A DNA stretch of 64,000 nucleotides from Pseudonocardia sp. T1-2H (GTDB lineage Bacteria; Actinomycetota; Actinomycetes; Mycobacteriales; Pseudonocardiaceae): contig NZ_JBBPCL010000001.1 in assembly GCF_038039215.1 (NCBI RefSeq), forward strand, positions 1,054,001 through 1,118,000, in the 5' to 3' direction. A model generated the notes under the pieces. That model made no database searches. It saw nothing but the letters and a program-made list of their open reading frames with translations, and was not told the origin of the DNA. Made by a program: the position numbers and the translations under genes. This document shows, piece by piece, positions 7,990-17,845 of the stretch (position 1 is the stretch's first letter; the number at the start of each line of letters is the position of its first letter).

Positions 7990-9660
7990 GTGCGCCGCCG
8001 CCGACCCCGAACCCTCGCGCGCCAGTTCCTGGCGTGGCAGCTGCTGGTCGTGGTGATCCTGCTCGGCGCCGTCGCGGTCCTCGCGGCCGTGCAGTCCGAC
8101 GCCGCGTTCCGCGAGACCCAGGGCCGGCGGATGCTGTCGGTGGCCGAGGACGTCGCGGCGACGCCGGGCGTCCGCGCGGGGCTCGTGCAGCGCAACGTCG
8201 ACCTGCTCGCCACGTTCGCGCGCAGCGCCGAGAACCTCTCCGGCGCGGACCGGCTGCTGATCGTCGACGCCGACGCGGTCGTCCGGTCCACCCCCGACCC
8301 CGCCGAGCTGGGCAGCCCGTTCGCCGTCGGGGAGTCCACCGCGTTCCAGGGGCGCGCCTGGGTGGGGGACCCGGACGGGGACTCGGTGGTCGCGCAGGTC
8401 CCGGTGATCGGGGACGACGGCGCGGTCGTCGGCATCGTGTCCGCCGGGATCACGGCGCCGACCCTGCTGCAGGCGCTGGCCCCCGCCCGGGGCGAGGTCG
8501 CGGCGGTGCTCGGGCTCGCCCTCGTCCTCGGGGTCGTGGGGTCGCTGCTGCTCGCCCGGCGGGTCCGCCGGCAGACTCTCGGGCTGGAGCCGGAGGAGAT
8601 CGTGGAGCTGGTGCAGCGGCGCGAGGCGATGCTGCTCGGCGTCAAGGAGGGGGTCGTGGGCCTGGACCCCGGGCAGCGGATCACGCTGCTCAACCCGGCC
8701 GCCCGCGAGCTGCTGGGCCTGCCGGGGGCGCGGGTCGGCGAGCAGGTCGACGAGCTCGGCCTCGACGGGCGGCTGCGCGACGTGCTCACCGGCCGCGCCG
8801 CGGGGGAGGACCAGCTCGTGCTGCACGGCTCCCGGGTGCTGGTGCTGAACCGGATGCCGGTGCAGGTCGACGGGGCGTCCGTCGGCGCCGTCGTCACGTT
8901 GCGGGACCGGACCGAGCTGGCCGCCCTGCAGGACCGCCTCGACGCCTCCCGGACCGTGACCGACACCCTGCGCGCCCAGGCCCACGAGTTCACCAACCGG
9001 CTGCACACGATCGCCGGGCTCACCGAGCTGGGCGAGCACGACGAGGTGCGCCGCTTCGTCGCCGGGGTCGTCGCGGAGGCGGACGCGTGGCGCCGCGACG
9101 TGGTGTCCCGCATCGGGGACCCCGCGGCGGCAGCGCTGCTCGTCGCCAAGGCCAGCCTCGCCACCGAGCGGGGCGTGGAGCTGCGCCTCGCGCCGGACGC
9201 GCTGCTCGACGGCACCGATCCCGCGCTGGCCCCGGACCGCGAACCGGCGCTGTCCGCGGACCTGGTCACGGTGCTGGGCAACCTCGTGGACAACGCACTC
9301 GACGCCGTCGGGGCCTCGCCGCCGCCGCGGTGGGTCGAGATCGGCGTGGTCCTGGACCGGGACACGGTGGAGGTGCAGGTCCGCGACTCGGGGCCGGGCG
9401 TCGCCTCGGAGCTCGCCGAGGAGGTCTTCCGGCACGGGTTCACCACCAAGGCCGCCCAGGCGGACGAGCCCGGCGGGGTCGCCCGGATCGGTGGCCGGGG
9501 ACTGGGACTCGCGCTGGCCCGCGAGGTCTGCCTGCGGCGCGGCGGGAGCATCGCCGTGCGTGAGCTCGACGAAGGCGGCACCGGTGCCCTCTTCACCGCC
9601 CGGCTCCCGCTCGCCGGCCGGGTCCGTGAGGGCGGCCCCCTGATGGAGGGGATGCAGTGA
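7990..9660 (+). CDS. sensor histidine kinase, CitA/DcuS type
   Basis: From the GTG at 7990 the protein has about 556 residues. It shows a basic N-terminus, a membrane helix near residues 15-35, an extracellular sensor of about 130 residues and a second helix near 175-200. A PAS-like segment (REAMLLGVKEGVVGLDPG) leads to the H-box AHEFTNRLHTIAGLTELG and an HATPase domain with N-box NLVDNALDAVG, G1 box DSGPG and G2 box GRGLGLALA. The kinase family that senses citrate or C4-dicarboxylates has this organisation. It is divergent from tctCBA and overlaps the response regulator gene by 4 bp (ATGA... in the order TGA/GTG). Confidence 0.9.
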   Translation: MRRRRPRTLARQFLAWQLLVVVILLGAVAVLAAVQSDAAFRETQGRRMLSVAEDVAATPGVRAGLVQRNVDLLATFARSAENLSGADRLLIVDADAVVRSTPDPAELGSPFAVGESTAFQGRAWVGDPDGDSVVAQVPVIGDDGAVVGIVSAGITAPTLLQALAPARGEVAAVLGLALVLGVVGSLLLARRVRRQTLGLEPEEIVELVQRREAMLLGVKEGVVGLDPGQRITLLNPAARELLGLPGARVGEQVDELGLDGRLRDVLTGRAAGEDQLVLHGSRVLVLNRMPVQVDGASVGAVVTLRDRTELAALQDRLDASRTVTDTLRAQAHEFTNRLHTIAGLTELGEHDEVRRFVAGVVAEADAWRRDVVSRIGDPAAAALLVAKASLATERGVELRLAPDALLDGTDPALAPDREPALSADLVTVLGNLVDNALDAVGASPPPRWVEIGVVLDRDTVEVQVRDSGPGVASELAEEVFRHGFTTKAAQADEPGGVARIGGRGLGLALAREVCLRRGGSIAVRELDEGGTGALFTARLPLAGRVREGGPLMEGMQ

Positions 9661-10342
9661 GGATCCTCGTGGTCGACGACGACTTCATGGTCGCCCGCGT
9701 GCAGAGCGGGTACGTGGCGCGGATACCCGGCTGCGAGGTCGTCGGCGTCGCGCACAGCGGGGCCGACGCGCTGCGCCGCGCGGCCGCGCTGGTGCCGGAC
9801 CTCGTCCTGCTCGACGTGTACCTGCCGGACATGTCCGGCCTCGACGTCCTGCGCAGGCTGCGGACCGGTGCCCCGGACGACCCGTTCGTCCTGGTCATCA
9901 CGGCCGCGAACGACACCGCGACGGTCGGCGCCGCGCTGCAGGGCGGGGCGCTGCACTACCTGGTGAAGCCGTTCGAGTCCGCGGCGCTACGGGAGCAGGT
10001 GGAGCGGGCGATCCGGATCCGCGGGCGGCTCTCGGGGTCGGACCGGGCGGCCCAGGAGGACATCGACCGGCTCTTCGGCTCCGGCCTGCGCACCCGGGCC
10101 CCGCAGATGCCCAAGGGGCTGACCCGGCCGACGGCCGAGTCGTCGAACGCGTGCTCCGCGGACACGACGGGGACCTGTCCGCCGCCGAGTGCGCCGAGCT
10201 GGCGGAGCTGTCCCGGGTGAGCGCGCGGCGCTACCTGGAGTACTTCGTGGAGACGGGGACGGTCAGCGTCCGGCTGCGCTACGGCGGCACCGGACGGCCT
10301 GAGCGCCGCTACCGCTGGGGCGCGGACCCGGTCGAGGCCTGA
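9657..10342 (+). CDS. response regulator, CitB/DcuR type (frameshifted at GAGTC, 10137-10141)
   Basis: The receiver domain begins MRILVVDDDFMVARVQSGYV, with the phospho-acceptor in LLDVYLPDMSG (Asp near residue 54) and the conserved Lys in VKPFE. It is followed by a C-terminal helix-turn-helix region (AAECAELAELSRVSARRYLEY) in a second frame. Inserting one base to restore GAGCTC at 10137-10141 gives the continuous reading TAELVERVLRGHDGDLS and a protein of 228 residues, the usual length for this family. It starts with GTG within the kinase stop region. It probably activates tctCBA in response to the kinase ligand. The last 34 bp overlap the convergent hydrolase gene. Confidence 0.85.
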
Positions 10343-11210
10343 GCGTTCGCGAGCCCGACCTGGCCGAGGATCGCCGCCGCGACCGGCTCGACGACCGTCG
10401 CGTTCAGCGCGTGCCCCATGCCCTGGATCCGGACGAGCCGGCTGCCGCCGATCAGCCGGGCGAGGTGCGTGGCGTGCGGCGGCGGGTTCACCGGGTCGTC
10501 CGGGGCCTCGATCACCAGCACCGGGACGTCCACGGCGGCCAGTTCGTCGCCCCGGTCCAGGCCGTCCTGGGCAGCGAAGGCGTGGGCGCCGGGGTTGTCG
10601 CTGCGCCCCGCGTGGGCGATGACGCGCTCCTCGAGGGCGCGGAACTCGTCGGCGTCGAAGGGCGTGCCGGTGCCGTTGAGCATCCGCCAGTGCTCGACGC
10701 GCCAGGCGAGCTCACCCTCGTCGTCGCGCTCGTCGCCGAGTCCTGCCAGAGCCGGAGCAGCGCGGGGTCGGGACCGGGGAGCTCCTCGTCCGCGCTGTCG
10801 TCCGCGGCGAGGCTGGAGCCGAGGGCCGTGGTGCACATCAGGGTGGCCGAGAGCAGGCGCTGGGGGGTGTCGAGCAGGAGGAGCTGGGCGAGGATGCCGC
10901 CCATGGACATCCCGACGACGTGGGCCCGCTCGACGTCGAAGGCGTCGAGGACGGCGACCACGTCGGCGGCGAGGTCGCGGATCGCGTAGGGGTGCTCGTC
11001 GAACGCGTAGGTCGACCGGCCGGTGTCCCGGTGGTCGTACCGGATCACCGGTGCGTGCTCGGTGAGCCGGGAGACGAGGGCGTCCGGCCAGGCGACGCCG
11101 GCGGCGTTGGCCCCCATGACCAACAGGATCGGTGCGGCCGGCTGTTCGGGGCCGTCGATCATCTCGGCCCAGATCTCGATGCCCGCTGCCACCTCGACGA
11201 ACTGCTCCAC
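10309..11210 (-). CDS. alpha/beta hydrolase (frameshifted at GAGTC, 10738-10742)
   Basis: The N-terminal frame shows the hydrolase fold: the oxyanion region LLVMGANAAG, YDHRDTGRS and the nucleophile elbow GMSMGG, whose Ser is near residue 107. The C-terminal frame carries the acid strand VLVIEAPDDPVNPP and the catalytic His in IQGMGHALN. Restoring one base to give GAGCTC joins the frames as LWQELGDERDDEGELAWR, for a protein of 300 residues. Its GTG start sits at the centre of an 18-bp perfect palindrome. It is convergent with the response regulator gene, which it overlaps by 34 bp. The substrate is unknown. Confidence 0.83.
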
Positions 11211-11219
11211 GTGGAGCAG
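11202..11219. promoter_or_regulatory. 18-bp perfect palindrome covering the hydrolase start codon
   Basis: CTGCTCCACGTGGAGCAG is a perfect inverted repeat centred between 11210 and 11211. The GTG start codon of the hydrolase is inside it, and the right half extends into the 5' side. It could be a repressor operator or an RNA structure controlling initiation, or simply a chance product of the codons GTG GAG CAG. Confidence 0.35.
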
Positions 11220-11278
11220 CGTCGCAGATCGGGCTCGTGCCCCGGTCAGCCGGCCCCGTTCCCGGGGTCCGACCCGTT

Positions 11279-11308
11279 CACCCGGTCCGGCACATGCCGG
11301 ACCGGGTG
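11279..11308 (-). terminator. perfect 14-bp stem hairpin downstream of mihF
   Basis: CACCCGGTCCGGCA at 11279-11292 is exactly complementary to 11295-11308, leaving only a 2-base spacer; a real RNA loop would open one or two pairs. It lies 54 bp past the mihF stop and upstream of the hydrolase gene on the same strand, so it probably ends the mihF transcript. Confidence 0.65.
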
Positions 11309-11362
11309 CAGGGGTCGAACGGGGTCACCGCACGCCGGCGTGCGGCGCGGGAACCCGGGTGC

Positions 11363-11674
11363 TCACTTCAGGGCGTCCAGCAGCGCCTGGCGCTGGCGCT
11401 CGCCCAGGCCCGCGGCGCGGCGGGAGGCGTCGATCCCGGTGGCCTCGAGCAGCTGCGAGACCTTGGCGGGGCCGTAGCCGGGGAGGCTCTTGAGCAGGTC
11501 CGCGACCTTGGTCTTGCCGACGATCTGGTCCGACTTCGCGCGGCCGAGGACGGCGGGGATGGTCTCCTCGCCCCTCGCGATCTTGTCGCGGAGCTCCTTG
11601 CGCGCGGTCCGGGCCGCGGCGGCCTTCTTCAGGGCCTCCTGGCGCTGTTCGGGAGTCAGCGTGGGCAGTGCCAT
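11363..11674 (-). CDS. mihF: integration host factor, actinobacterial type (mIHF)
   Basis: A 103-residue basic protein beginning MALPTLTPEQRQEALKKAA, with the central LLKSLPGYGPAKVSQLLE segment that forms the helix-two-turn-helix DNA-binding part of mIHF. I chose the ATG at 11674 because AGGAGCACGAGAG precedes it and because the family starts there; upstream in-frame codons lack a ribosome-binding site. The protein compacts and bends DNA and is essential in mycobacteria. It stands as a single-gene unit with its own terminator. Confidence 0.95.
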   Translation of the reverse strand: MALPTLTPEQRQEALKKAAAARTARKELRDKIARGEETIPAVLGRAKSDQIVGKTKVADLLKSLPGYGPAKVSQLLEATGIDASRRAAGLGERQRQALLDALK

Positions 11675-11945
11675 CTCTCGTGCTCCTCTCGTGTGTCCGA
11701 CTCGGTGTCCGGTCCCCGGGCCGTCGTTGCGGCGGTGGGGATGACGGTCATCTTCGCGGTACAGACTGGCAGAGCATGCCAGCGCCGCGCCGGGAACCCC
11801 CATGTCAGCGGCACATCGAGTGCCAAAACGGTGTTACGTAACCGTCAGCGGGCGCCTTGGTGCGGCGGGCGGCTCGACGCAGGGTGTCGAGAGGCCGCGG
11901 GGCCTGCGGCCCGGGCGTGTCCGCAGGTGGGGGCGCGATTGCTCC

Positions 11946-12401
11946 TCAGGAGGCCGGGTCGAGGAGCCGGCGGCGCAGCCTCGTGTCGTCCCAGAGGGTC
12001 CGGACCGTGGCGATCCGGCCCTGCCGCACGTGGACGACGGAGATCGCGAGGACCGTCGCGGGGCGTCCGGTCGGGGCGAGGCCGGGGAGCAGCCACGGCA
12101 GCGGGCGGTCGTGGGTGAAGGTCCAGCGGACCTCGTCGACGAGCCGGCGGGTGTCCACGGTGCGGGACACCCGCGCGCGGGCGAGGTCCGCCGGCAGGTG
12201 CCCGACGACGTCGTCCGCGAGATGGGCGCGAACCTGCGCCCGGTCGTTCCCGCCGGTCATCGCGGGCATGTTCACGAGCGCGACGGGATCGTCGAGCACC
12301 GCCATCGCGGCCTCGACGTCGGACCGTTCGTACAGCGCGGCACAGAACCCGTCCCAGGCGCGCTCGATGTCGCGCATGAGGACCTGCATCGCCGGGGTCA
12401 C
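11946..12401 (-). CDS. SnoaL/NTF2-like fold protein
   Basis: A 151-residue protein with the cone-shaped NTF2-like pattern: N-terminal helices (MRDIERAWDGFCAALY), a conserved ALVNMPAMTGG segment, and alternating strands ending VHVRQGRIATVRTLWDD. Such proteins are either small-molecule isomerases and hydrolases or of unknown function; no catalytic assignment is possible here. It lies between mihF and ndh, all on the minus strand, but the 271-bp gap to mihF suggests a separate transcript. Confidence 0.7.
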   Translation of the reverse strand: MTPAMQVLMRDIERAWDGFCAALYERSDVEAAMAVLDDPVALVNMPAMTGGNDRAQVRAHLADDVVGHLPADLARARVSRTVDTRRLVDEVRWTFTHDRPLPWLLPGLAPTGRPATVLAISVVHVRQGRIATVRTLWDDTRLRRRLLDPAS

Positions 12402-12443
12402 CCCGGCATCATGCCTGCCGCAGGGGCTCCGTGTGGACAGTCC

Positions 12444-13781
12444 CTAGGCCGCGGGCTTGTCCTCGACCTCGCGGGCGGCCCCCTCGACGCTGATCAGCCG
12501 GTGCCCGCGGTTGCGCGCGTAGCGCAGCGAGCGGACCCAGTTGTAGAGCGTGCCGAGGCGGTTGCCCCAGCCGATCAGGAACATGACGTGCACGTAGCAC
12601 CAGAGCAGGTAGCCGATCCAGCCGGTGATCTGGACGCCCTTGACGTCCGCGACCGCCTGGCGGGCGCCGATGGTCGCCATGCTGCCCTTGTCGAAGTACT
12701 TGAACGGCGCAGGCGTGGTCTCGTCCCCGCGGGCGCGGGCCGCGATCAGCTTGCCCACGTACTTGCCCTGCTGCATCGCGACCTGGGCGACGCCGGGGAG
12801 CCGGTCCACGGTGGTGACCATGTCCCCGATGGCGTACACGCCCTCGGCGCCGGGAAGGCTGCAGTCCGGGTCCACCGCCAGCCGGCCGGCCCGGTCGGTC
12901 TCGGTCCCGGTGGCCTTCGCGAGCGTCGCGGCGAGCGGGGAGGCCTGCACGCCCGCGGCCCAGACCTTCGTCTTGGCGACGATGGTGTCCTCGCCCTTGG
13001 GGCCCTTGACCGTGATGCTGTCGTGGTCCATGCCCGTCGCCGCGGTGTTCAGCCGGATCTCCACGCCCATCTTCTCGAGCCGGCGCTGGGTGTAGCGCTG
13101 CAGCTTCGGCGCGAACGGGGGCAGCACCGACGGGGCGGCGTCGAGCAGGATGATCCGCGCGGACCTCGTGTCGATCGAGCGGTACTCGTTCGGCAGCACG
13201 TATCGGGCCAGCTCGGCGAGCTGCCCGGTGATCTCCACGCCGGTGGGGCCCGCGCCGACGACGACGAACGTCAGGTACGCCTCGCGCTCCTTGTCGTCCG
13301 TGGAGACCTCGGCGAGCTCGTAGGCACCGAGGATCTTGCTGCGCAGGTGGCGGGCGTCCTCGATGGTCTTCATGCCGGGCGCGAACTCCGCCCACTCCGG
13401 GTGTCCGAAGTAGGCGTGCGTGGCGCCGCCGGCGACGACGAGGTAGTCGAACGGCAGGTCGATCGGGTGACCGTTCGGGGCGAGGGAGTGGACCACCCGG
13501 CTCTCGAGGTCGATGCTCGTCACGTCGGCCAGGAGCGTGCGCGTGTTGCGCTGCTTCTTCAGCACCCGGCGCAGGGCCGGGGCGATCAGGCCGGGGGACA
13601 GGATGCCCGTCGCGACCTGGTAGAGGAGCGGCTGGAACAGGTGGTGGTTGGTCCGGTCGACGACGGTGACGTCGACGTCCGCGTGACCGAGCGCCTTCGC
13701 GACCTGGACCCCGCCGAACCCGCCGCCGACGACGACGACCTTCTTGCGCCCCTCGCGGTGCTCGGCGTCCGTTGTGCTCAC
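12444..13781 (-). CDS. ndh: type II NADH dehydrogenase (FAD-dependent, non-proton-pumping)
   Basis: A 445-residue flavoprotein. The FAD-binding motif VVVVGGGFGGVQVAK is at residues 16-30, the NADH-binding motif FVVVGAGPTGVEITGQLAEL is in the middle, and the second FAD motif GVYAIGDMVTT is near residue 300. The C-terminal region (YLLWCYVHVMFLIGWGNRL) is amphipathic to hydrophobic and would attach the enzyme to the inner face of the membrane. It passes electrons from NADH to menaquinone. The start ATG is preceded by GAGAGAAC, a modest ribosome-binding site. It appears to be monocistronic. Confidence 0.92.
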   Translation of the reverse strand: MSTTDAEHREGRKKVVVVGGGFGGVQVAKALGHADVDVTVVDRTNHHLFQPLLYQVATGILSPGLIAPALRRVLKKQRNTRTLLADVTSIDLESRVVHSLAPNGHPIDLPFDYLVVAGGATHAYFGHPEWAEFAPGMKTIEDARHLRSKILGAYELAEVSTDDKEREAYLTFVVVGAGPTGVEITGQLAELARYVLPNEYRSIDTRSARIILLDAAPSVLPPFAPKLQRYTQRRLEKMGVEIRLNTAATGMDHDSITVKGPKGEDTIVAKTKVWAAGVQASPLAATLAKATGTETDRAGRLAVDPDCSLPGAEGVYAIGDMVTTVDRLPGVAQVAMQQGKYVGKLIAARARGDETTPAPFKYFDKGSMATIGARQAVADVKGVQITGWIGYLLWCYVHVMFLIGWGNRLGTLYNWVRSLRYARNRGHRLISVEGAAREVEDKPAA

Positions 13782-13915
13782 TGTTCTCTCGCCCTTCGGC
13801 TAGGTACCTGCGTCGTCGGCGAGCGTAGACCGCAGGTGTCCCACGGCGCCGCGTCGGGCGCGAGCGTCACCTCGGGCGGGATCCGGGACGCCCGCGCCCG
13901 TGGCGGACGCCCGCG

Positions 13916-16914
13916 TCAGGACGCCGGACCCGGCTCGCCCGCGGTGTCGCCCGCCGAGACCGACGCGCAGGAGTCCGCCAGCGACTCCGGTGCCGCGGTC
14001 GCGGGCTGCGGGGCGGCCGAGGCCGAGGCACCCGCCGACGTGGACGGGGCCGGAGTGGTCGACGGGGCAGCGCTCGTCGAGGGCTTGCTGCCGGGCAGCG
14101 GCACGCCGTCGATCGCGGACCGCACGACCTCCCGCATGTAGTCGACGTCCGGGCGCGAGGTGTCGAACTTGCCGTCGTTCTCGTTCGGGTCCGGCAGGTT
14201 CGGGTCGAACGACACGCTCTCCAGGGAGAACCCGTCGCCCGCCAGCGACACCAGCGCCGGCAGCACCTGCTGCGGCAGGTTGGTCTCGATGTTGTCCGTC
14301 GTCACCCTGGCCACGGCCTGGAAGTTCGTCAGCAGGTCCGTCGGGCTCCGCTGGTGCAGCACCGCCTGGATCAGGCAGCGCTGGCGGCCCATCCGCTGGT
14401 AGTCGTTGCTGTCCCGGCGGGAGCGGGCGAACCAGAGCGCGTCCTCGCCCTTGAGCGTCTGCACGCCGGGCTGGATGTAGCCGTCCGGCTTCACGTGTTG
14501 CCCGTCGGCGGTGACGCCGTTGATCGGGATCGGGTCCGGCCCGACGTCCACTGTCACCCCGCCGACGGCGTCGATGAGCGCGGAGAACCCGGCCATGTTG
14601 ATCTCGAGGTAGTAGTCGATCGGCAGGCCGGTCATGTACGAGATCGAGGACTGCAGGAGGTTCAGCCCGGGCGTGGACGTGGGCCCGGGCGGCGCCAGCG
14701 CCGGGTCCGCCTCCGCGTAGGCGTACACCGCGTTGAGCAGGTAGTTGCCCGAGAGCGGGTCCTTCGGGTCGTGGAACCCGTTCGGGAACCTCTTCCCCAT
14801 CGGGGAGTCCGGGGGAACTCGGCCCGCTGGATGTTGCGGGGCAGGCCGAACAATGTGGTGCGGCCGCTGCGGGTGTCGATGCTGGCGACCATCATCGTGT
14901 CGGTCCGCGTACCGGTCCGGTCCGGTCCGGCGTCGCTGCCCAGGAGCAGGACGTTGAGCCTCGGCTTGGCGATCGCCTCGGCCACGGACGTACCGCCGCC
15001 GTTGCCGCCGAACACGTCGTTGAGCAGCGAGCGTTGGGAGTTCGCGAGGTCCGCGGCGAACCCGAACGGCACCGCGACGGCCATGCACAGGAGCGCGGCG
15101 CAGAACGTCCCGACGACCTTCTGCGCGGTCGGCATGGAACGCGGCCGGGCCAGCGCGTAGGTCCGGGCGATGGTCGCGATCCAGCCCAACGCCGCCAGCA
15201 GGGCGACGACGGCGGCCGCGGTGAGCATCGTCGTGGACAGGGCGGTCTCGAGGAGGGTCGTGCGACGGGCCGTCAGGCCGAAGAGCAGCAACGCGGCGAC
15301 GCCGATCAGGAAGACCGCCAGGATCAGCCCGCCGGTGCGCCGGCGGCGCAGGATCAGGTGCCCGGAGCCCGGCACGACGGTCGACGCCGCGGTGACGCCC
15401 AGGGCCGCGCGGAGGGTGCGCCGGGCGGGGCCGCCGTCCTCGGCGGGGGCACCGTCGGCGCTCTCGCCGGACCGGGCCCGCGCGGAGGCCGCGCGGGCCT
15501 TGGCGGACAACACCGGCCGGACCGCACGGGTGGGGCTCTCGGTGTCGTCGAGCTCGTCGTCGCCCGGTCCGTCCGCCCGATCGCGGGGAGAGCCGGAACG
15601 TCCTGCGGCGGCGAGGCCGCCGACGGCCGCGGCGCGGGCGCCACGGGGGCGACCCGCGGTACCCGGGGTGGAGGGCGGGGGCCCCTGGCTCTCGATCGCC
15701 TCGGTGGGGACCTCGGTGGGATCGGGACCGCGGTTCCCGCGGCCCTGCTCGGTCCCGTGGCCGGCGCCGGGCGCCCGCTGGGTGCGGCGCTCCGCCGCCC
15801 CGCGGGGCCGTCGGAGGTCGTCGGGCCGACGGGGGCCGCCGTGCCCGGTGTCCCGGCCGGCGGAGCGTCCCGCGCCGGGGCCCTGCCCGGCGCGGCCCGG
15901 GTCACCGGAACCCGACGGGCCGGATCCGGACGGCGTGGAGCCGTGCCGGCCGGCGCCCGCCGGACCCCGATCCGGCTGCGCGGGTCTGCCCGCGGACCCG
16001 GGCTGCGGGTTCCCGGAGCCACCGGGTCCGGCCGCGCCGGGAGCGGGCGAGCCCGGCCCGCCGGCGCCGGGACCGGATCCGCCGGGCCTCGCGGGGCGGG
16101 TGCGTCCAGGAGGAAGCGGCGGCGCGGCGGGGCCGCGCTGCTCGGGTCGTCCCCCGGGCGGCTGGTCCTGCCGACCGGTGGGGGGGCCACCGGGCCTGCG
16201 CGGCGGTGCGGAGCCGCGACGCGGTTCCTGACCCGCCGGCCTGCGGGGCGGGGGGCCGTCGCCACGGAGGGGGCCGTCCGGCCGCGAGGTGTCCTGCGGT
16301 CGGGCAGAGCGGTCCGATCGGGCAGGGCGGTCGGGCCGGGCGGGGCCGTCGGGCCGCGCAGGGCTGTCCGGCCGAGCGGGGCTGTCCGGCCGAGCGCCCC
16401 GTTCGGGCCGAGGAGGGCCGTCCGGCTGAGCCGGGTGATCGGGCCGAGCGGGGCTGTCGGGCCGAGCAGGGCCGTCCGGCCGGGGGCCCGGTCCGTCGGA
16501 GCGGTCGGCGCGCCGCGGCCCGGGGTCCCCACGGTGCGCGGCGGCGACCGGGGCCCGTGGGTCCGAGGGGGCCCGGGCCGCCGCGCGGTGGGCGGCGCCG
16601 GACCAGACCGCGCCCCGGGAACCGTCCCGTTCGGCGCGTCTCGGCCACGGACCGTGATCCGGACCGGGCGAGCCGGGGACCGGGACCTCGGGCGTGGCGG
16701 ACGGGTCGGTTGTCCGGGGCCTGTCGGCGCCGCGGAAACCTAACCGCTGGGACTCGGGGAGATCGGATTCGTACAGGGGAGATTCCTGCCCGGGGGAGCG
16801 GGGAGCGGACGGGTCGGAGCCAGGGGGAGCTGCTGCGACCGGGGGAGCTGCTGGGACACGGAGACCTCGCGGGACAGCCCGCGGCGAGGTTCGTCTCCGC
16901 TCACGGTGGGCCAC
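13916..16914 (-). CDS. LytR-CpsA-Psr (LCP) family protein with a very long Pro/Asp/Arg-repeat N-terminus (frameshifted)
   Basis: The corrected protein has about 999 residues. Roughly the first 500 are low-complexity and rich in Pro, Arg, Gly, Asp and Ala, including many short units such as ARPDSP and ARPDGP. Next come about four hydrophobic helices (for example GGLILAVFLIGVAALLLFGL). The LCP catalytic domain follows, with LNVLLLGSDAGPDRTGTRTD, the Arg-rich FGLPRNIQ, and DALWFARSRRDSNDYQRMGR. A Ser/Thr/Pro tail ends the protein. The frame changes at 14812-14816, where one C appears lost from a run (GGGGG on the plus strand); correction gives FPPDSPMGKRFPNG. LCP enzymes attach teichoic-acid-like polymers or arabinogalactan to peptidoglycan. 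The GTG start at 16914 is uncertain. Confidence 0.82.
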
Positions 16915-17063
16915 CCCCTGTCAGGCGTCAGGAACGATACGCGGGCCGCGTGAGGTGGCCGTTCGTCCACAGGTGTGGGCGGCGGGTCCGGCGAGTCACG
17001 ACGGGATCTCGACGCCGAGATCCCGGGGAGAATACTGAACGTCACCGCGGGGGTTCCGCGCCC

Positions 17064-17789
17064 CTATTGGTAGGACACGAACGCGGGTGTCGTCGGTCCC
17101 ACCGCGAGGGTCTGCGCCGGGGGTACCTCGGCCGGTCCTCGTCCACGAAGTTCTTCCATCCCCGCGTGATTCCCGCAGGTGAGGCGTCGTGGAGCGCTGC
17201 CCGGGTCTCGGCCTTCTCCGTACTCGTGCCGAACCCGTCGGCGTGGATCACAACGGACAAGTCGTCACGGTCCGTGACAAGTCCGGCACGATTCTTGATC
17301 ATCGCCACCGGAACCGGTGAAGCATCAGCAGCTTCTGCGGCAGCCCGTGGTCGCGGGTGACGGTCGGCCGGCCAGCCGGCGACGCGATTGATCTCCGCGG
17401 CGTCCACGGGGCCCACCTGGACGCGGTGCTTCTGACCGGGGCCGAGCCGTCACCCCGGGTCGAGGGCGAGCCCGACGTTCGGCCGCGGCCGGTACTCCTC
17501 CGCCAACCGCTGTGTCCGCTGCGCCGACCGTTCGATCCCCTGCTCGCCCAGCACGCCCATCGCCGCGGGCCCGGACGCCCGTACAGCGCGACCATCCGGC
17601 GGCCGGGGACAGGGTGGTGCCGCTCCCGGGTAGCTCCGGGCCGGGCGGCGGAGCGGGGGTGGCCGTCGTGCAGCGGGCGACGATCGCCAGGACCAGCAGG
17701 AGGGTCGCCGGGAGCGCGGGTGAGCGTGCGTGCGCCGCGCCCCCCTGCCGGGACGCTGGGAGGCCCCGATCGGGAGTGCCCGGCGACAC
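17064..17789 (-). pseudogene. decayed secreted lipoprotein gene (conserved actinobacterial family of unknown function)
   Basis: Pieces of one protein are readable in all three minus-strand frames. They are, in order: a signal peptide with lipobox (LLLVLAIVARC), PGRRMVALYG, MGVLGEQGIERSAQRT, PNVGLALDPG, RLGPGQKHRVQVGPVDAAEI, TRDHGLPQKLLMLHRF, SVVIHADGFGT, ITRGWKNFVDEDRPRY and a terminal PAQTLAVGPTTPAFVSYQ followed by TAG at 17066-17064. At least four frame changes occur, a TGA replaces the Trp expected after LALDPG, and about 100 internal residues of the family seem to be missing. The block loss and nonsense codon make it a true pseudogene. The family assignment is from memory. Confidence 0.7.
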
Positions 17790-17845
17790 GCGCCCCCCGG
17801 GCCGTCCCGTACCGGAACGGACCAGTGACGCCGTGGGGGAGAGGC

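Noticed and set aside
14662..16914. Collagen-like protein
   Set aside because: The repeat does not keep glycine at every third residue, and the downstream domain is clearly LCP.
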